Source: VBDM01 sp035637655 (GTDB lineage: Bacteria > Pseudomonadota > Gammaproteobacteria > Burkholderiales > SG8-39). Taken from it: a stretch of 15,209 bases of DNA. The position numbers were made by a program, and so were the translations under genes. This document shows positions 1 to 7,479 of this stretch, piece after piece. The notes below the pieces were generated by a model, which saw nothing but the letters and a program-made list of their open reading frames with translations, ran no database searches and was not told the origin of the DNA. Within the stretch, counting starts at the first letter, position 1. Each line of letters begins with the position of its first letter. The stretch spans positions 1-15,209 of the forward strand of contig DASPWT010000102.1 in NCBI GenBank assembly GCA_035637655.1. The letters are read 5' to 3'.

Positions 1-313
1 CTCGCGCGATCGTTTCTCTCGCGGCGGCCAGGGCCAGGGGATCGCTCGCGAAAGCCCGCGGCGTGCCGCGGAACATGTTGCGCGGAAACTGGTCGAGCGC
101 CACGACGAGGGCGAGCGATGCGAGCGGGGTCGCTTGCCAGCGTTCGAGCTCGCCGCGCGCAGCCCGCTCCCAGGTGGCGAGAAACCGGCGGCGGATTTCC
201 GCGTCGAACGGCTCCGACTTCCGGAACCACAATTTGCGCGGCCGGCCGCGCTCGCGCGAATCCGGCGCGCCGAACCAGAAATCGAGCACCTCGACGAAGT
301 CTGGTGCGCTCAC
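1..313 (-). CDS. DUF924 family protein, C-terminal part cut off by window edge
   Basis: Reading on the - strand from a GTG at 313 gives about 104 residues that match the N-terminal half of the DUF924 family. I see the early VLDFWFG block, the RKLWFRKSEPFD block, the GELERW block, and the hallmark LDQFPRNMFRGTPRAFASD block, followed by LALAAARE. The family is a soluble all-alpha protein of about 180-200 residues with no firmly assigned biochemical function, so roughly the last 80-90 residues lie outside the window. The GTG is the only start codon in this frame after the upstream in-frame TGA near 390. The Shine-Dalgarno sequence in front of it is poor. It lies 46 bp behind the small membrane-peptide gene in the same orientation, so the two are probably cotranscribed. 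Family assignment is confident; function is unknown. Confidence 0.85.
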   Translation of the reverse strand, partial: MSAPDFVEVLDFWFGAPDSRERGRPRKLWFRKSEPFDAEIRRRFLATWERAARGELERWQATPLASLALVVALDQFPRNMFRGTPRAFASDPLALAAARETIAR

Positions 314-359
314 GGAAAGCTTGCCGCCGACTCGATTTCGAGCGGCCGCGTCGGAAGAC

Positions 360-491
360 TCAGTTGCAGAGCCGCAAGTTGGCGAAGGCGATCAGCATCG
401 CCGGATTGACATAGGCGCCCAAGGCGAGCAGCACGATGACGGTGAACGCGCCCAAACCGAACGCCGACAGGAGTTTTTTCCAAGGAGTCAT
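360..491 (-). CDS. 43-residue single-span membrane peptide
   Basis: A short reading frame starts at ATG 491 and ends at TGA 360. It begins MTPWKKLLSAFGLGAF, continues with a hydrophobic stretch (about residues 8-27, TVIVLLALGAYV) and ends ANLRLCN. The basic KK before the hydrophobic helix suggests an N-in, single-pass inner-membrane peptide; the final Cys-Asn is notable. A well-placed AGGAC lies 7 bases upstream of the ATG (499-503), and a TAAAAT box lies further up, which together make it more than a chance ORF. It precedes the DUF924 gene by 46 bp on the same strand. I do not recognise a named family and assign no function. The frame is small enough for automatic annotation to miss. Confidence 0.6.
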   Translation of the reverse strand: MTPWKKLLSAFGLGAFTVIVLLALGAYVNPAMLIAFANLRLCN

Positions 492-498
492 ATTGCCG

Positions 499-503
499 TC
501 CTA
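499..503 (-). promoter_or_regulatory. Ribosome binding site for the 43-residue peptide
   Basis: Read on the - strand this is AGGAC, separated by 7 bases from the ATG at 491. It is the main non-coding evidence that the small frame is translated. Confidence 0.55.
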
Positions 504-515
504 TGCGCGCTGCCC

Positions 516-521
516 ATTTTA
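516..521 (-). promoter_or_regulatory. Candidate -10 box (TAAAAT) for the small peptide/DUF924 unit
   Basis: TAAAAT on the - strand sits about 25 bases upstream of the ATG at 491, a suitable distance for a short 5' leader. No recognisable -35 hexamer lies 16-18 bases further up, so this is a weak prediction. Confidence 0.3.
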
Positions 522-564
522 GCCCAGGGTAGGCCGGAAGAGCGTGATTCAGCGGCCGTTCGCG

Positions 565-570
565 TACAAT
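565..570 (+). promoter_or_regulatory. Candidate -10 box (TACAAT) for tRNA-Arg
   Basis: TACAAT matches the sigma70 -10 consensus at five of six positions and ends 9 bases before the mature tRNA 5' end, which is a typical distance for a tRNA promoter. The matching -35 region (about 541-549) is not clearly conserved. Confidence 0.4.
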
Positions 571-579
571 CGCTTCCGC

Positions 580-655
580 GCCCCGGTAGCTCAGTGGATA
601 GAGCAGCCCCCTCCTAAGGGGCAGGTCGGACGTTCGATTCGTCTTCGGGGCGCCA
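580..655 (+). tRNA. tRNA-Arg (anticodon CCT)
   Basis: The 76-base sequence folds as a standard cloverleaf. The acceptor stem GCCCCGG (580-586) pairs with TCGGGGC (645-651) with one G-U pair. T8-A9 and a D-arm GCTCAGTGGATAGAGC follow. The anticodon stem GCCCC/GGGGC (606-610, 618-622) closes the loop CTCCTAA, with anticodon CCT at 613-615. The T-arm is GGACG-TTCGATT-CGTCT. The discriminator is G652 and the CCA end is genome-encoded (653-655). It reads the AGG arginine codon. It is the only + strand gene I can support and is convergent with the lipoprotein gene. tRNA-Arg genes are frequent integration targets, but there is no integrase or repeated tRNA 3' end here. Confidence 0.97.
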
Positions 656-778
656 AGTATTTCAACGGTTTGCTCGGCGGGCCAGCCCTATCCCCCATCT
701 TTGACCCCAACGCGAGGATACCGTAATCGCCAGCGGGTGATGCTAGTGGTTCAACGAACGGCTTGAGTTGGCGGACCG

Positions 779-1018
779 CTAACCCGGCGTCCAGCCCTTT
801 GCGACCATGCACTGCTTGAAAAAATCGCTCGCGGCGATGCGAGCCCGCATCCCCACACCGAAGTAGCTCTGCCTCATATCTCTCTCGCAAGCGTATCGAT
901 CAGCATCGAACTGCTGCTGTGTGGCGCCTGCTCTCTCCCAGTGCATAGGAGTGGAGCAGGCCGACACGAAGAAGATAATGGCCGTGGCGAAAGGTTTTAT
1001 CATTGAGCGGCAACGCAT
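779..1018 (-). CDS. Small putative lipoprotein with conserved cysteines
   Basis: The frame encodes up to 79 residues: a hydrophobic N-terminus, a lipobox-like VSAC, then a short mature part containing YACERD and ending QCMVAKGWTPG. Small periplasmic lipoproteins with a C-x3-D motif and a terminal 'CM-x-KGW' are widespread in Proteobacteria and of unknown role. The two mature cysteines (in YACERD and QCM) could pair. The start is uncertain. ATG at 1018 gives five extra residues (MRCRS), while ATG at 1003 gives a more typical signal (MIKPFATAIIFFVSAC); neither has a good ribosome binding site. The region is visibly less GC-rich than its neighbours. It appears to be a monocistronic gene with its own -10 box. 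Confidence 0.65.
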   Translation of the reverse strand: MRCRSMIKPFATAIIFFVSACSTPMHWERAGATQQQFDADRYACERDMRQSYFGVGMRARIAASDFFKQCMVAKGWTPG

Positions 1019-1027
1019 CTCGCGAGA

Positions 1028-1033
1028 AGTATA
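1028..1033 (-). promoter_or_regulatory. Candidate -10 box (TATACT) for the lipoprotein gene
   Basis: TATACT on the - strand lies 9 bases before the first ATG (1018). Transcription would then start almost at that ATG, favouring the second ATG (1003) or near-leaderless translation. There is no strong -35 element. Confidence 0.35.
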
Positions 1034-1133
1034 GCGGCGGGAGTATTGTTTTGGCGAATGGTCCTAAAAATCCCTGACTTGATTCCATACCTTGGAACGC
1101 AAGTTCCTTTCCTCCACTTGTCACCTCAACCGG

Positions 1134-1772
1134 TCAAGCCGCGTCCGGTTGTTTCGAGGGTTGAGCCAGGACGAACGCGTCGAGTTTCATGCACGCGTCG
1201 TGTATCCGCATCACGGTCGGATAGGGCTTGAGATCGCACTTGTAGAGTATCGCGTTGAACACCTGCGGCACCAGGCAGCAATCGGCCATGGTGATCTGGT
1301 CACGAAAGACGTACTTCCCGTGCTTTCGTTCCTGCGCGAGAAACGCTTCCATCATCCGGAAGCCCTCGGCGATCCAATGCCGGTACCACGCGTTCACGCC
1401 CTCTTCGTCGAGCTTGTACGTCTTGCTGATGTATTTCCGTGTGCGCAGGTTGTTGAGCGGATGGATTTCGCAGGCGATGATCTGCGAGAAGGCGCGCACG
1501 TAGGCCCGGTCGAGCGGATCGGCGGGCAGGAGCTTCGGCCCGGGGTGAACCTCATCGAGGTACTCGATGATCGCGAGTGACTGGGTGAGGAGTTGACCAC
1601 CCTCCTCGAGCGCAGGGACCAAGCCCTGAGCGTTGACCGATTTGTAGCCCGCTTCCAGGTGCTCCCCTTTGGGCAAGCTCACGCCCGCGTGCTCGTACTT
1701 CAAGCCCTTGTGGTTGAGCGCGATGCGCACGCGAAACGAGGCCGAGGAGCGGAAGAACGTGTAGAGCCTCAT
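1134..1772 (-). CDS. maiA: Maleylacetoacetate isomerase / zeta-class glutathione S-transferase
   Basis: The 212-residue product has the length and motifs of zeta-class GST isomerases. These enzymes use glutathione to convert maleylacetoacetate to fumarylacetoacetate in tyrosine/homogentisate breakdown, or maleylpyruvate to fumarylpyruvate in gentisate breakdown. The N-terminal thioredoxin-fold domain contains the signature RSSASFRVRIAL (residues 8-19), and the glutathione-binding QSLAIIEYLDE follows at about 65-75. The alpha-helical C-terminal domain carries IHPLNNLRTRKY and ITMADCCLVPQVFNA. The cysteine of the eukaryotic SSCS motif is replaced by Ala, as is common in bacteria. It starts at ATG 1772, 11 bp after the stop of the SemiSWEET gene, as third gene of a unit with an acyl-CoA synthetase. 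The sequence cannot decide between the MaiA and NagL (maleylpyruvate) substrate; no other aromatic-degradation gene is nearby. Confidence 0.88.
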   Translation of the reverse strand: MRLYTFFRSSASFRVRIALNHKGLKYEHAGVSLPKGEHLEAGYKSVNAQGLVPALEEGGQLLTQSLAIIEYLDEVHPGPKLLPADPLDRAYVRAFSQIIACEIHPLNNLRTRKYISKTYKLDEEGVNAWYRHWIAEGFRMMEAFLAQERKHGKYVFRDQITMADCCLVPQVFNAILYKCDLKPYPTVMRIHDACMKLDAFVLAQPSKQPDAA

Positions 1773-1783
1773 CGCGCCGCAGG

Positions 1784-2035
1784 TTAGCCGAATTTGAGTT
1801 TCATCGCCAGCACCGTCCCCGCGAGCACGAGCGTCAGGCCGTTGCACACGATGATCGGGACTGCGCCGAGCTTCAGGCCGTAAACGAACCACAGCGCCAC
1901 GCCCGAGGTGAAAATCAGGTACATCGGCAGCGACAGGTCGCGCGCCGAGCGCGTTCTCCAGATCCGCCATGCCTGGGGGATGAAGGCGATGGTGGACAGC
2001 GTGCCTGCGACCGCGCCGATCAGATCGGCGTTCAT
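1784..2035 (-). CDS. SemiSWEET / PQ-loop (MtN3-like) small transporter
   Basis: The 83-residue protein has three predicted membrane helices (about residues 4-22, 38-56 and 60-78) and the PQ-loop motif in the first helix (TLSTIAFIPQAWRIWRTRSA). The length and three-helix layout are those of bacterial SemiSWEETs, which dimerise to form a six-helix sugar uniporter; other PQ-loop proteins of this size have unknown substrates. ARDLSLPMYLIFTSGVALWFVYGL is family-typical for helix 2. Its ATG overlaps the TGA of the upstream acyl-CoA synthetase (ATGA at 2032-2035), so translation is probably coupled. A link between a sugar uniporter and an acyl-CoA synthetase is not obvious; the substrate cannot be read from the sequence. 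Confidence 0.85.
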   Translation of the reverse strand: MNADLIGAVAGTLSTIAFIPQAWRIWRTRSARDLSLPMYLIFTSGVALWFVYGLKLGAVPIIVCNGLTLVLAGTVLAMKLKFG

Positions 2036-3669
2036 GCTTTTCCCCTCCCCTTTCTTTCCTCTTCGCGCAACCGCAGCACCCGCCGCTGCACCTTTCCGGT
2101 CGTGGTCATCGGCAGGCTTTCGAGGAACTCGATTTCCTTGGGATATTCGTAGGGCGCGAGCTTGCCGCGCACGTGCTGCTGCAGGTCGGCTTCCAGCTCG
2201 GCGGAGGGACGGTATTCGGGGGTGAGCACGATGAAGGCTTTCACAATATTCGTGCGCTCCGGATCGGGGCTGCCCACGACCGCGGCGTTCGCCACCGCCG
2301 GGTGCTTCACCAGGCAGTTCTCGATCTCAGAGGGACCGATGCGGTAGCCCGCGCTCTTGAATACGTCGTCGGAGCGTCCCTGGTACCAGAAATCGCCGTC
2401 CTCATCGCGCTTCGCGAGATCCCCGGTGCGGCACCATTTGCCGGTGTATTTATTTTTCGTCGCCTCGGGATTCTTCCAGTACTCGAGAAAAAACACCGGG
2501 TCGCCTTCCGCCCAGGCCGCCACCTCCCCGATTTCACCGACCGGAACTTCAGCACCCGCCTCGTCGATGCAGGCCACGCGGTGTCCGGGATACGGCCGCC
2601 CGATCGACCCGGGCTTGGCCGGCCACAGCGTATGCGAATTGCCGACGATGTAATTGATCTCGGTCTGGCCGAACATCTCGTTGACGGTGACTCCGAGCGC
2701 CTCGCGGCTCCATTCGAATACCGTCTCGCCCACCGATTCGCCGGCGCTCATGATGGAGCGCAGCGAAAGCTCGTAACGTTTCGTCGGCTGCGGCACCGTC
2801 TTCATCATCATCTTGAGCGCGGTCGGAAAGAGGAAGGTGTTGCGCACGCCGTACTTTTGCATCAGCCAGAACGCCTTTTCGGGATCGAAGCGACCGCGGT
2901 AGCCGAGCAGCGGAGCAGCGTGGTAAAGGGACGGCAGCAGCGCGTCCATCAGGCCGCCCGTCCAGGCCCAGTCGGCGGGCGACCAGAACAGGTCGCCCGC
3001 CTGCGGAAACAGATCGTGCGAATGCACGAAGCCGGGGAGGTTCCCGAGGAGGACCCGCTGCGGCATGAGCGCCCCCTTCGGCGGACCGGTCGTGCCGCTC
3101 GTATAGATGAGCAGCGCCGGGTCGTCGGCCCGCGTCTCGATCGGAGTGAAGCGCGGCGAAGCCTGCGCGAGAAGCGGCTCCCAGGGCCGCGACCATGATT
3201 CCCGCGCTCCGGCGACACCGATCACGTGCCTCAAGAACGGCAGCCTGTCGCGAATCTGGGCGAGATTGGGCAGCGACGCGGGATCGACGAGCGCCGCCAC
3301 CGCCCCGCTGTCCTGCAAGCGGTATTCCAGCGCCTCGGGACCGAACAGGATCGAAAGCGGCGTCGCCACGACGCCCATCTGGTAGCAGGCGATGTGCGCG
3401 ATCGCCGTTTCCGGACGCTGCGGCAGGATGATGCCGACCCGGTCGCCGCGTTTCAGGCCGAGGCCGGCGAGCGCGTTGGAGAGCCGGTTGGCCTGCTGCT
3501 GCAGATCCCAGAAGCTGTATGCGGCGGTGGACCCGGCCTCATCCTCCCAATAAAGGGCGAAGCGGGAGCGGTCAGGCGAGTGCCGGCCGCAGCAGGCCGT
3601 GCCGATGTTGAATCGAGCCGGCACCTCCCATTTGAAACTATCGTAGACCTCGCGATAGCGGTCCTGCAT
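2032..3669 (-). CDS. AMP-binding acyl-CoA synthetase (ANL superfamily)
   Basis: This 545-residue enzyme would activate a carboxylic acid with ATP to an acyl-adenylate and then form the CoA thioester. It shows the full ANL motif series: phosphate-binding loop YTSGTTGPPKG at 189-199, an FWSPADWAWTGG block at 228-239, NEMFGQTE at 330-337, RTGD at 414-417, the hinge block YQGRSDDVFKSAGYRIGP at 429-446, and the catalytic lysine in TGKVQRR (Lys526). The acetyl-CoA-synthetase-like WAW block and the length fit short- or medium-chain acyl-CoA synthetases (AcsA/ACSM type), but the substrate cannot be fixed. The start is ATG 3669, 11 bp after mshN, with a weak ribosome binding site. An in-frame open stretch runs further upstream across mshN, but it reads the wrong frame of that gene and is not coding. 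It ends in a 4-bp overlap with the SemiSWEET gene. Confidence 0.92.
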   Translation of the reverse strand: MQDRYREVYDSFKWEVPARFNIGTACCGRHSPDRSRFALYWEDEAGSTAAYSFWDLQQQANRLSNALAGLGLKRGDRVGIILPQRPETAIAHIACYQMGVVATPLSILFGPEALEYRLQDSGAVAALVDPASLPNLAQIRDRLPFLRHVIGVAGARESWSRPWEPLLAQASPRFTPIETRADDPALLIYTSGTTGPPKGALMPQRVLLGNLPGFVHSHDLFPQAGDLFWSPADWAWTGGLMDALLPSLYHAAPLLGYRGRFDPEKAFWLMQKYGVRNTFLFPTALKMMMKTVPQPTKRYELSLRSIMSAGESVGETVFEWSREALGVTVNEMFGQTEINYIVGNSHTLWPAKPGSIGRPYPGHRVACIDEAGAEVPVGEIGEVAAWAEGDPVFFLEYWKNPEATKNKYTGKWCRTGDLAKRDEDGDFWYQGRSDDVFKSAGYRIGPSEIENCLVKHPAVANAAVVGSPDPERTNIVKAFIVLTPEYRPSAELEADLQQHVRGKLAPYEYPKEIEFLESLPMTTTGKVQRRVLRLREEERKGRGKA

Positions 3670-3680
3670 TGCGGACGCAG

Positions 3681-4811
3681 CTACTGGAGTTGCCTGAGCC
3701 GTTGCTCGACGAACTCGAGAAGATTGGGAGCGAGGTTCCCTGCCGATTTGGCGCGCGTGAAGGCCTCCAGTGCATCCTTCCTCCGTTCGACCGCCTGAAA
3801 CGAGATCCCCAGGCCGACCCACCAAACGCCCGCCGACGGCGCAAGGCGCAGCGCCGCCTGATACTGCTCGATCGCTTCCTTGTGGCGCTCGAGCCGCTGG
3901 TAGAGCGCAGCGGCAAATGCGTGAAAGTCCGGGTTGCGGTCCGGCGGTGCGGCGTGCCTTTGCAGCACGAAAAGCGCCGTGGAGATATCGTTGCTCTCGA
4001 CCATGATGCGCGCGAGGAGCATGGCGAAACCGGTGTTCCCGGTGTCGACCGCGAGGCCGTCCTGCAGGGACACGGCGGCCTCGTCCACGCGTTTGGCCTC
4101 GAGCAGGAGCGCCACCATGGTCTGACGCGCCGCTTCGTGCCCGGGATCGATTTCGAGAGCGCGGCGGAAACCATCCATCCCTTCGGCGATCCGGCCCTGG
4201 TTCACGAGGTTGACCGCGCGGCGGAATTCGCTCTCCGCCCGATTGCGCGCAGAAGTATTCGCGCGCCGGTCGATCTTGCCCGGCGCGGCGGCAGGGTCGC
4301 CCGCAAGAACGGGTTGCTCCGCGACCGCCTTCGCCGCGCCACTGCGAGTTTTCGAGCCGGATCGGGAGGATGAAGTTCTCGAGCTTCGCTGTGGAATGGG
4401 GGTCGTCAACTCTGTCGCCAGCCGCAGCATGTCCACATTCACTTTTTCCGAGCGTTGCGGCAAAGGCGCCTGCGCGGCTGACGAACCGGCGGGTGCGGAA
4501 CTCGAGGCGGCCGGCAGCGTCGGCGCAGGCTGCGGGGCGGCCGCTTGCGGCGCGGGGATCTTTCCTCGCGGGGACTGGTAGACGAGATCGGTGACCACCG
4601 AGTGCGGCGTCAACTGCCAGACGAGCCACGCGACCCAGCCTACGGCGAAGAGCATCGTCATGGCCATGGTCCGCCAGAAGAAATCCGAGGCGAGCGTGCG
4701 CTCAGGCACCGGACGCATGTGGCGCGACAGTGCCCCTGCGGGCGCCGCCGTTCCGCCCTGAGACGCGTGGCGCTTGTCCAGGTCCCGGAGCATCTTGTTG
4801 ATGAGGCTCAT
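3681..4811 (-). CDS. mshN: MSHA biogenesis protein MshN (TPR protein)
   Basis: The 376-residue product opens with the family hallmark MSLINKMLRDLDKR, a short cytoplasmic segment. One membrane helix follows (about residues 46-67), then a Pro/Ala/Ser-rich periplasmic linker (about 75-185), and a C-terminal array of about five tetratricopeptide repeats (190-376). Typical TPR positions are visible in AEGMDGFRRALEIDPGHEAA and KEAIEQYQAALRLAPSAG. MshN is thought to be a periplasmic scaffold connecting the inner-membrane assembly complex to the secretin. Its ATG overlaps the mshM stop (ATGA, 4808-4811). It is the last msh gene of this block; the acyl-CoA synthetase follows after 11 bp. Confidence 0.93.
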   Translation of the reverse strand: MSLINKMLRDLDKRHASQGGTAAPAGALSRHMRPVPERTLASDFFWRTMAMTMLFAVGWVAWLVWQLTPHSVVTDLVYQSPRGKIPAPQAAAPQPAPTLPAASSSAPAGSSAAQAPLPQRSEKVNVDMLRLATELTTPIPQRSSRTSSSRSGSKTRSGAAKAVAEQPVLAGDPAAAPGKIDRRANTSARNRAESEFRRAVNLVNQGRIAEGMDGFRRALEIDPGHEAARQTMVALLLEAKRVDEAAVSLQDGLAVDTGNTGFAMLLARIMVESNDISTALFVLQRHAAPPDRNPDFHAFAAALYQRLERHKEAIEQYQAALRLAPSAGVWWVGLGISFQAVERRKDALEAFTRAKSAGNLAPNLLEFVEQRLRQLQ

Positions 4812-5698
4812 CGCAGCATCATCCAGCCGATGCCCGAAAACGCCGCACAGGCGAGCGCAAGCCAGAGCCAGGCGCGCGACAGCGCGAACGAAGCGGGCGT
4901 ATCGACGGTCGCCGCGCGGGCGTGCCGTCCGGTCACCCTGCGCACGCCCTCGCCGTAGGCGAGCATCAGCGCCTTGTTGGCGAGGATATTGACGAGCCGG
5001 GGAACGCCGCGGCTCGCGCGGTAGATCGAATTCACGGCTGCGGGCGCAAACACCGCGTCGCCCGAATATCCGGCGATCGCGAGCCGGTGAGCGAGATAGT
5101 GGCCGGTCTCCTCGCGCGTCAGGGTGCCCAGATGGTGCTGAAAAGTGATGCGCTGGCGCAGCTGCCGGATCGATTCATGCGCAAGCCTCTCATCGAGCTC
5201 GGGCTGGCCGAACAGGATCACCTGGATGAGCTTGCGCTTCTCGGTTTCGAGATTGGTCAGCAGCCGCAGGGTCTCGAGCGATTCCAGCGGCATCGCCTGG
5301 GTCTCGTCGAGGCACACCACCACGCGCTTTTTCTGGCGGGCGAAATCCAGCAGCGCGAGGTTCAGCGCCTTGAGCAGATGATGCTGGTCGAGCCCGCTGT
5401 CGAGCTTGACCCGCATTTCCTCGGCGAGCGCGAGCAGCAGCGTCTTGGGCTCGAGGTTCGGGTTGGGAACGTACGCGCTGGCCCAGTTGTCGTCCAGCGT
5501 CGCGAGAAATTTGCGGCAAAGCAGCGTCTTGCCGGTGCCCACCTCGCCGGTGATCTTGAGGAAACCCTCGCCGTTCGCGACGGCGACGAGCAGCGTGTTC
5601 AGCGCTTCCTGGCTGCTCGCGCACGCGTAGAAAAAACTCGTGTCAGGAGTGATCCCGAACGGGGGCTCGCGCAGACCGAAGTGGGAAAGATAGATCAC
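4808..5698 (-). CDS. mshM: MSHA biogenesis ATPase MshM (ExeA/GspA-like)
   Basis: The 296-residue AAA+ protein starts at GTG 5698 (overlapping the mshL stop as GTGA) with the family-typical opening YLSHFGLREPPFGITPD. Walker A is GEVGTGKT at 51-58 and Walker B is VVVCLDE at 126-132. A QPELDERL block and the LRQRITFQHHLGTLTREET segment typical of ExeA-type ATPases follow. A single membrane helix lies near the C-terminus (about 276-295), and the protein ends shortly after it. GspA/ExeA proteins carry a periplasmic peptidoglycan-binding domain after this helix; it is absent here, as in MshM. The likely role is placing or assembling the secretin MshL through the cell wall in an ATP-dependent way. 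Confidence 0.93.
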   Translation of the reverse strand: MIYLSHFGLREPPFGITPDTSFFYACASSQEALNTLLVAVANGEGFLKITGEVGTGKTLLCRKFLATLDDNWASAYVPNPNLEPKTLLLALAEEMRVKLDSGLDQHHLLKALNLALLDFARQKKRVVVCLDETQAMPLESLETLRLLTNLETEKRKLIQVILFGQPELDERLAHESIRQLRQRITFQHHLGTLTREETGHYLAHRLAIAGYSGDAVFAPAAVNSIYRASRGVPRLVNILANKALMLAYGEGVRRVTGRHARAATVDTPASFALSRAWLWLALACAAFSGIGWMMLR

Positions 5699-7479
5699 TT
5701 CGCTCTATCGGACGAACCGGCTCCCGTGTTGGACCCGAGGTTCTGCATGCGATCGCGCGTCTCCTGGATGTCCTGCTCCCAGTCCCTGTCGCCCTTGATG
5801 ATGGTGGGCTTCAGCAGGATGACCAGCTCTCTCTTGGTCCTGGTCCGCGTGTCGTTTCCGAACAGCGCGCCGACGCCCGGTATGTCCTGGAGTCCCGGCA
5901 GGCCGGACCGATCGTTCGCGACATCGACCTTCATCAACCCGCCCAGCGCGACGATGTTCCCGTCCTGGACTCGAACCATGGTATCGGTCTCGTTGATGGA
6001 GCTCCTCGCGAGCGGCAGCGTCGTGTCGCCCCCTCCTGCCCCCAAATTGAATACGAGGTCCTGCTGGACGACGTTGCTTACCAACGGGTGGATATGCAGA
6101 AGGATGTTCCCGTCCTCGTCTATTTGGGGTGTGATGTCGAGGGACACACCTGAAAAGAATGAGTTGAGAGTCGGAGTCAACAGGACGTTCTGGATCGCAC
6201 CGGAAAGCGGGTTCGTTACGGGCGTTCCCGTAACGTTGGTCACGAAGAACTGGTCAGTTCCGACCTTGAGGACTGCTTTCTGGTTGTTGAGGGCCGCGAC
6301 CCGAGGGCTCGACAAGACCTGGACATTTCCCTGCGACTCCAGGAACTGCAGCAGGGAAGCAAAGTTCCGCGTCTGGATCGCGAGACCGAACACGCCCGCG
6401 CCCGCCGCGCCCGCCGCCGATACGGCGGTTCCTGCCAACCCCGTTCCGAGGATGCCGGTGGTCAAGGTGCGTGCAGCCGGGTCGACCGTCAGATTTGCCG
6501 CGGATATGGAGCCGGTCGTAGAGAGCTGCGCACCCGAGCCGAGCACGCCGCCGGTGACGTGGCTGGTCGGAAACGCCGCCCAGTTGATTCCGGCCTGATA
6601 GGCGTTATTCAGGGTGACATCGACGACCTTGGCTTCGATCATCACCTGGCGCTCGACCGACAGGCGCATCGCCTTGAGGTACTTTTCAATGTTTCGCAAT
6701 TCCCTTGGCATCGCGCGGATCACGATCACGCCCGATTGCGGGCTGACCACCACACTTCTGCCTTCGCCCGGTCCGATAAGGGTCCGCAGGGCGATCGTGA
6801 TTTCGCTCCAGAAGTCGCTCTGCGAAACCATCGAGACACGAGAGGCATCCAGGCTGGTCGTAGCGATCGAGCTGAGCCCTAGCGCGCCAAGCGCCGGTGA
6901 GGTGCCTTGCGTCGCGCCCCCCGCGGCGATCGCAAGCGGCGCAGCGCCGCCGCCAGCCCCCTGTTGCGTGCCCGAGATCGCGCCGGAGCTGACGCGCACG
7001 TCGCTGCGGCCGGAGCGCAGGCCGATCAGGTAATTGACCTGGAACACGCGGGTCTGCAGGCCGGTCGCTTCGACGTAAATCCGCGTGCCGTCGACGCGGA
7101 ACTCGTAACCGTATGCCTCGCGGATCGCTTCCAGCGCTTCCCTCACCGTGACATCCTTGAGATTGACGGTGATCGCCCCGCCCACGCCGGGGTTCACGAC
7201 CATGCTGTAACGCGTGCCGGACACGATGGACATGAACACTTGCTGAGCCGGGGCGCCGTTCACCACGAGATCGAAGCGCGGCTCGACCGGAGCGCCGGAT
7301 AGCTTTGGAATTTCCGCTCGAAGCGGCGGCAGCAAGGCTTCGCGGACGGCTTCCGACTGGGACGATCTCGGCTGCCGGCTGGCGCGCTCGACTTCGGAAA
7401 GAAGAGTCGGGTCCACGCGGTTGTATGGCTGTGCACACGAGCCCAACAAGAACAAGATCACGACGCTAGTTCGCTTCAT
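5695..7479 (-). CDS. mshL: MSHA pilus secretin MshL (outer-membrane lipoprotein)
   Basis: The 594-residue product forms the outer-membrane channel through which the pilus leaves the cell. A lipoprotein signal ends LLGSC with Cys15 as the acylated residue. An STN-type domain spans about 66-140 (VNGAPAQQVFMSI, TVREALEAIREAYGYEF) and a short N1-like domain about 215-275. The C-terminal secretin domain spans about 385-562, with VQVLSSPRVAALNNQKA and the secretin signature GLPGLQDIPGVGALFG at 526-541, then ELVILLKPTII. Two flexible Gly/Ala-rich inserts are seen at 165-205 and 310-365. The start at ATG 7479 was chosen over an in-frame codon at 7512 because a strong GGAGG precedes it and the lipobox is then correctly placed. 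It overlaps mshK by 14 bp and mshM by 4 bp. Confidence 0.95.
   Translation of the reverse strand: MKRTSVVILFLLGSCAQPYNRVDPTLLSEVERASRQPRSSQSEAVREALLPPLRAEIPKLSGAPVEPRFDLVVNGAPAQQVFMSIVSGTRYSMVVNPGVGGAITVNLKDVTVREALEAIREAYGYEFRVDGTRIYVEATGLQTRVFQVNYLIGLRSGRSDVRVSSGAISGTQQGAGGGAAPLAIAAGGATQGTSPALGALGLSSIATTSLDASRVSMVSQSDFWSEITIALRTLIGPGEGRSVVVSPQSGVIVIRAMPRELRNIEKYLKAMRLSVERQVMIEAKVVDVTLNNAYQAGINWAAFPTSHVTGGVLGSGAQLSTTGSISAANLTVDPAARTLTTGILGTGLAGTAVSAAGAAGAGVFGLAIQTRNFASLLQFLESQGNVQVLSSPRVAALNNQKAVLKVGTDQFFVTNVTGTPVTNPLSGAIQNVLLTPTLNSFFSGVSLDITPQIDEDGNILLHIHPLVSNVVQQDLVFNLGAGGGDTTLPLARSSINETDTMVRVQDGNIVALGGLMKVDVANDRSGLPGLQDIPGVGALFGNDTRTRTKRELVILLKPTIIKGDRDWEQDIQETRDRMQNLGSNTGAGSSDRAK

Noticed and set aside
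544..726. 60-codon + strand frame across the tRNA
   Set aside because: It is a translation of the tRNA gene itself and has no protein-coding features.
580..1018. Genomic island or attachment site at the tRNA-Arg gene
   Set aside because: The adjacent segment is somewhat less GC-rich, but there is no integrase, no mobile gene, and I could not find a repeat of the tRNA 3' end in the window.
1094..1107. GGAAC-GCAA-GTTCC hairpin as a terminator after maiA
   Set aside because: The stem has only 5 bp and no T-run follows on the - strand; too weak to call.
3670..4629. Long in-frame extension of the acyl-CoA synthetase frame through mshN (an apparent 865-residue fusion)
   Set aside because: The upstream part is a different reading frame of mshN with Arg/Gly-rich, structureless sequence, while the mshN frame carries clear TPRs. 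High GC explains the lack of stops.
4922..6598. Open frame of 558 codons on the + strand opposite mshM and mshL
   Set aside because: It is antisense to two well-supported genes, has no recognisable domain or ribosome binding site, and long antisense frames are expected in GC-rich DNA.
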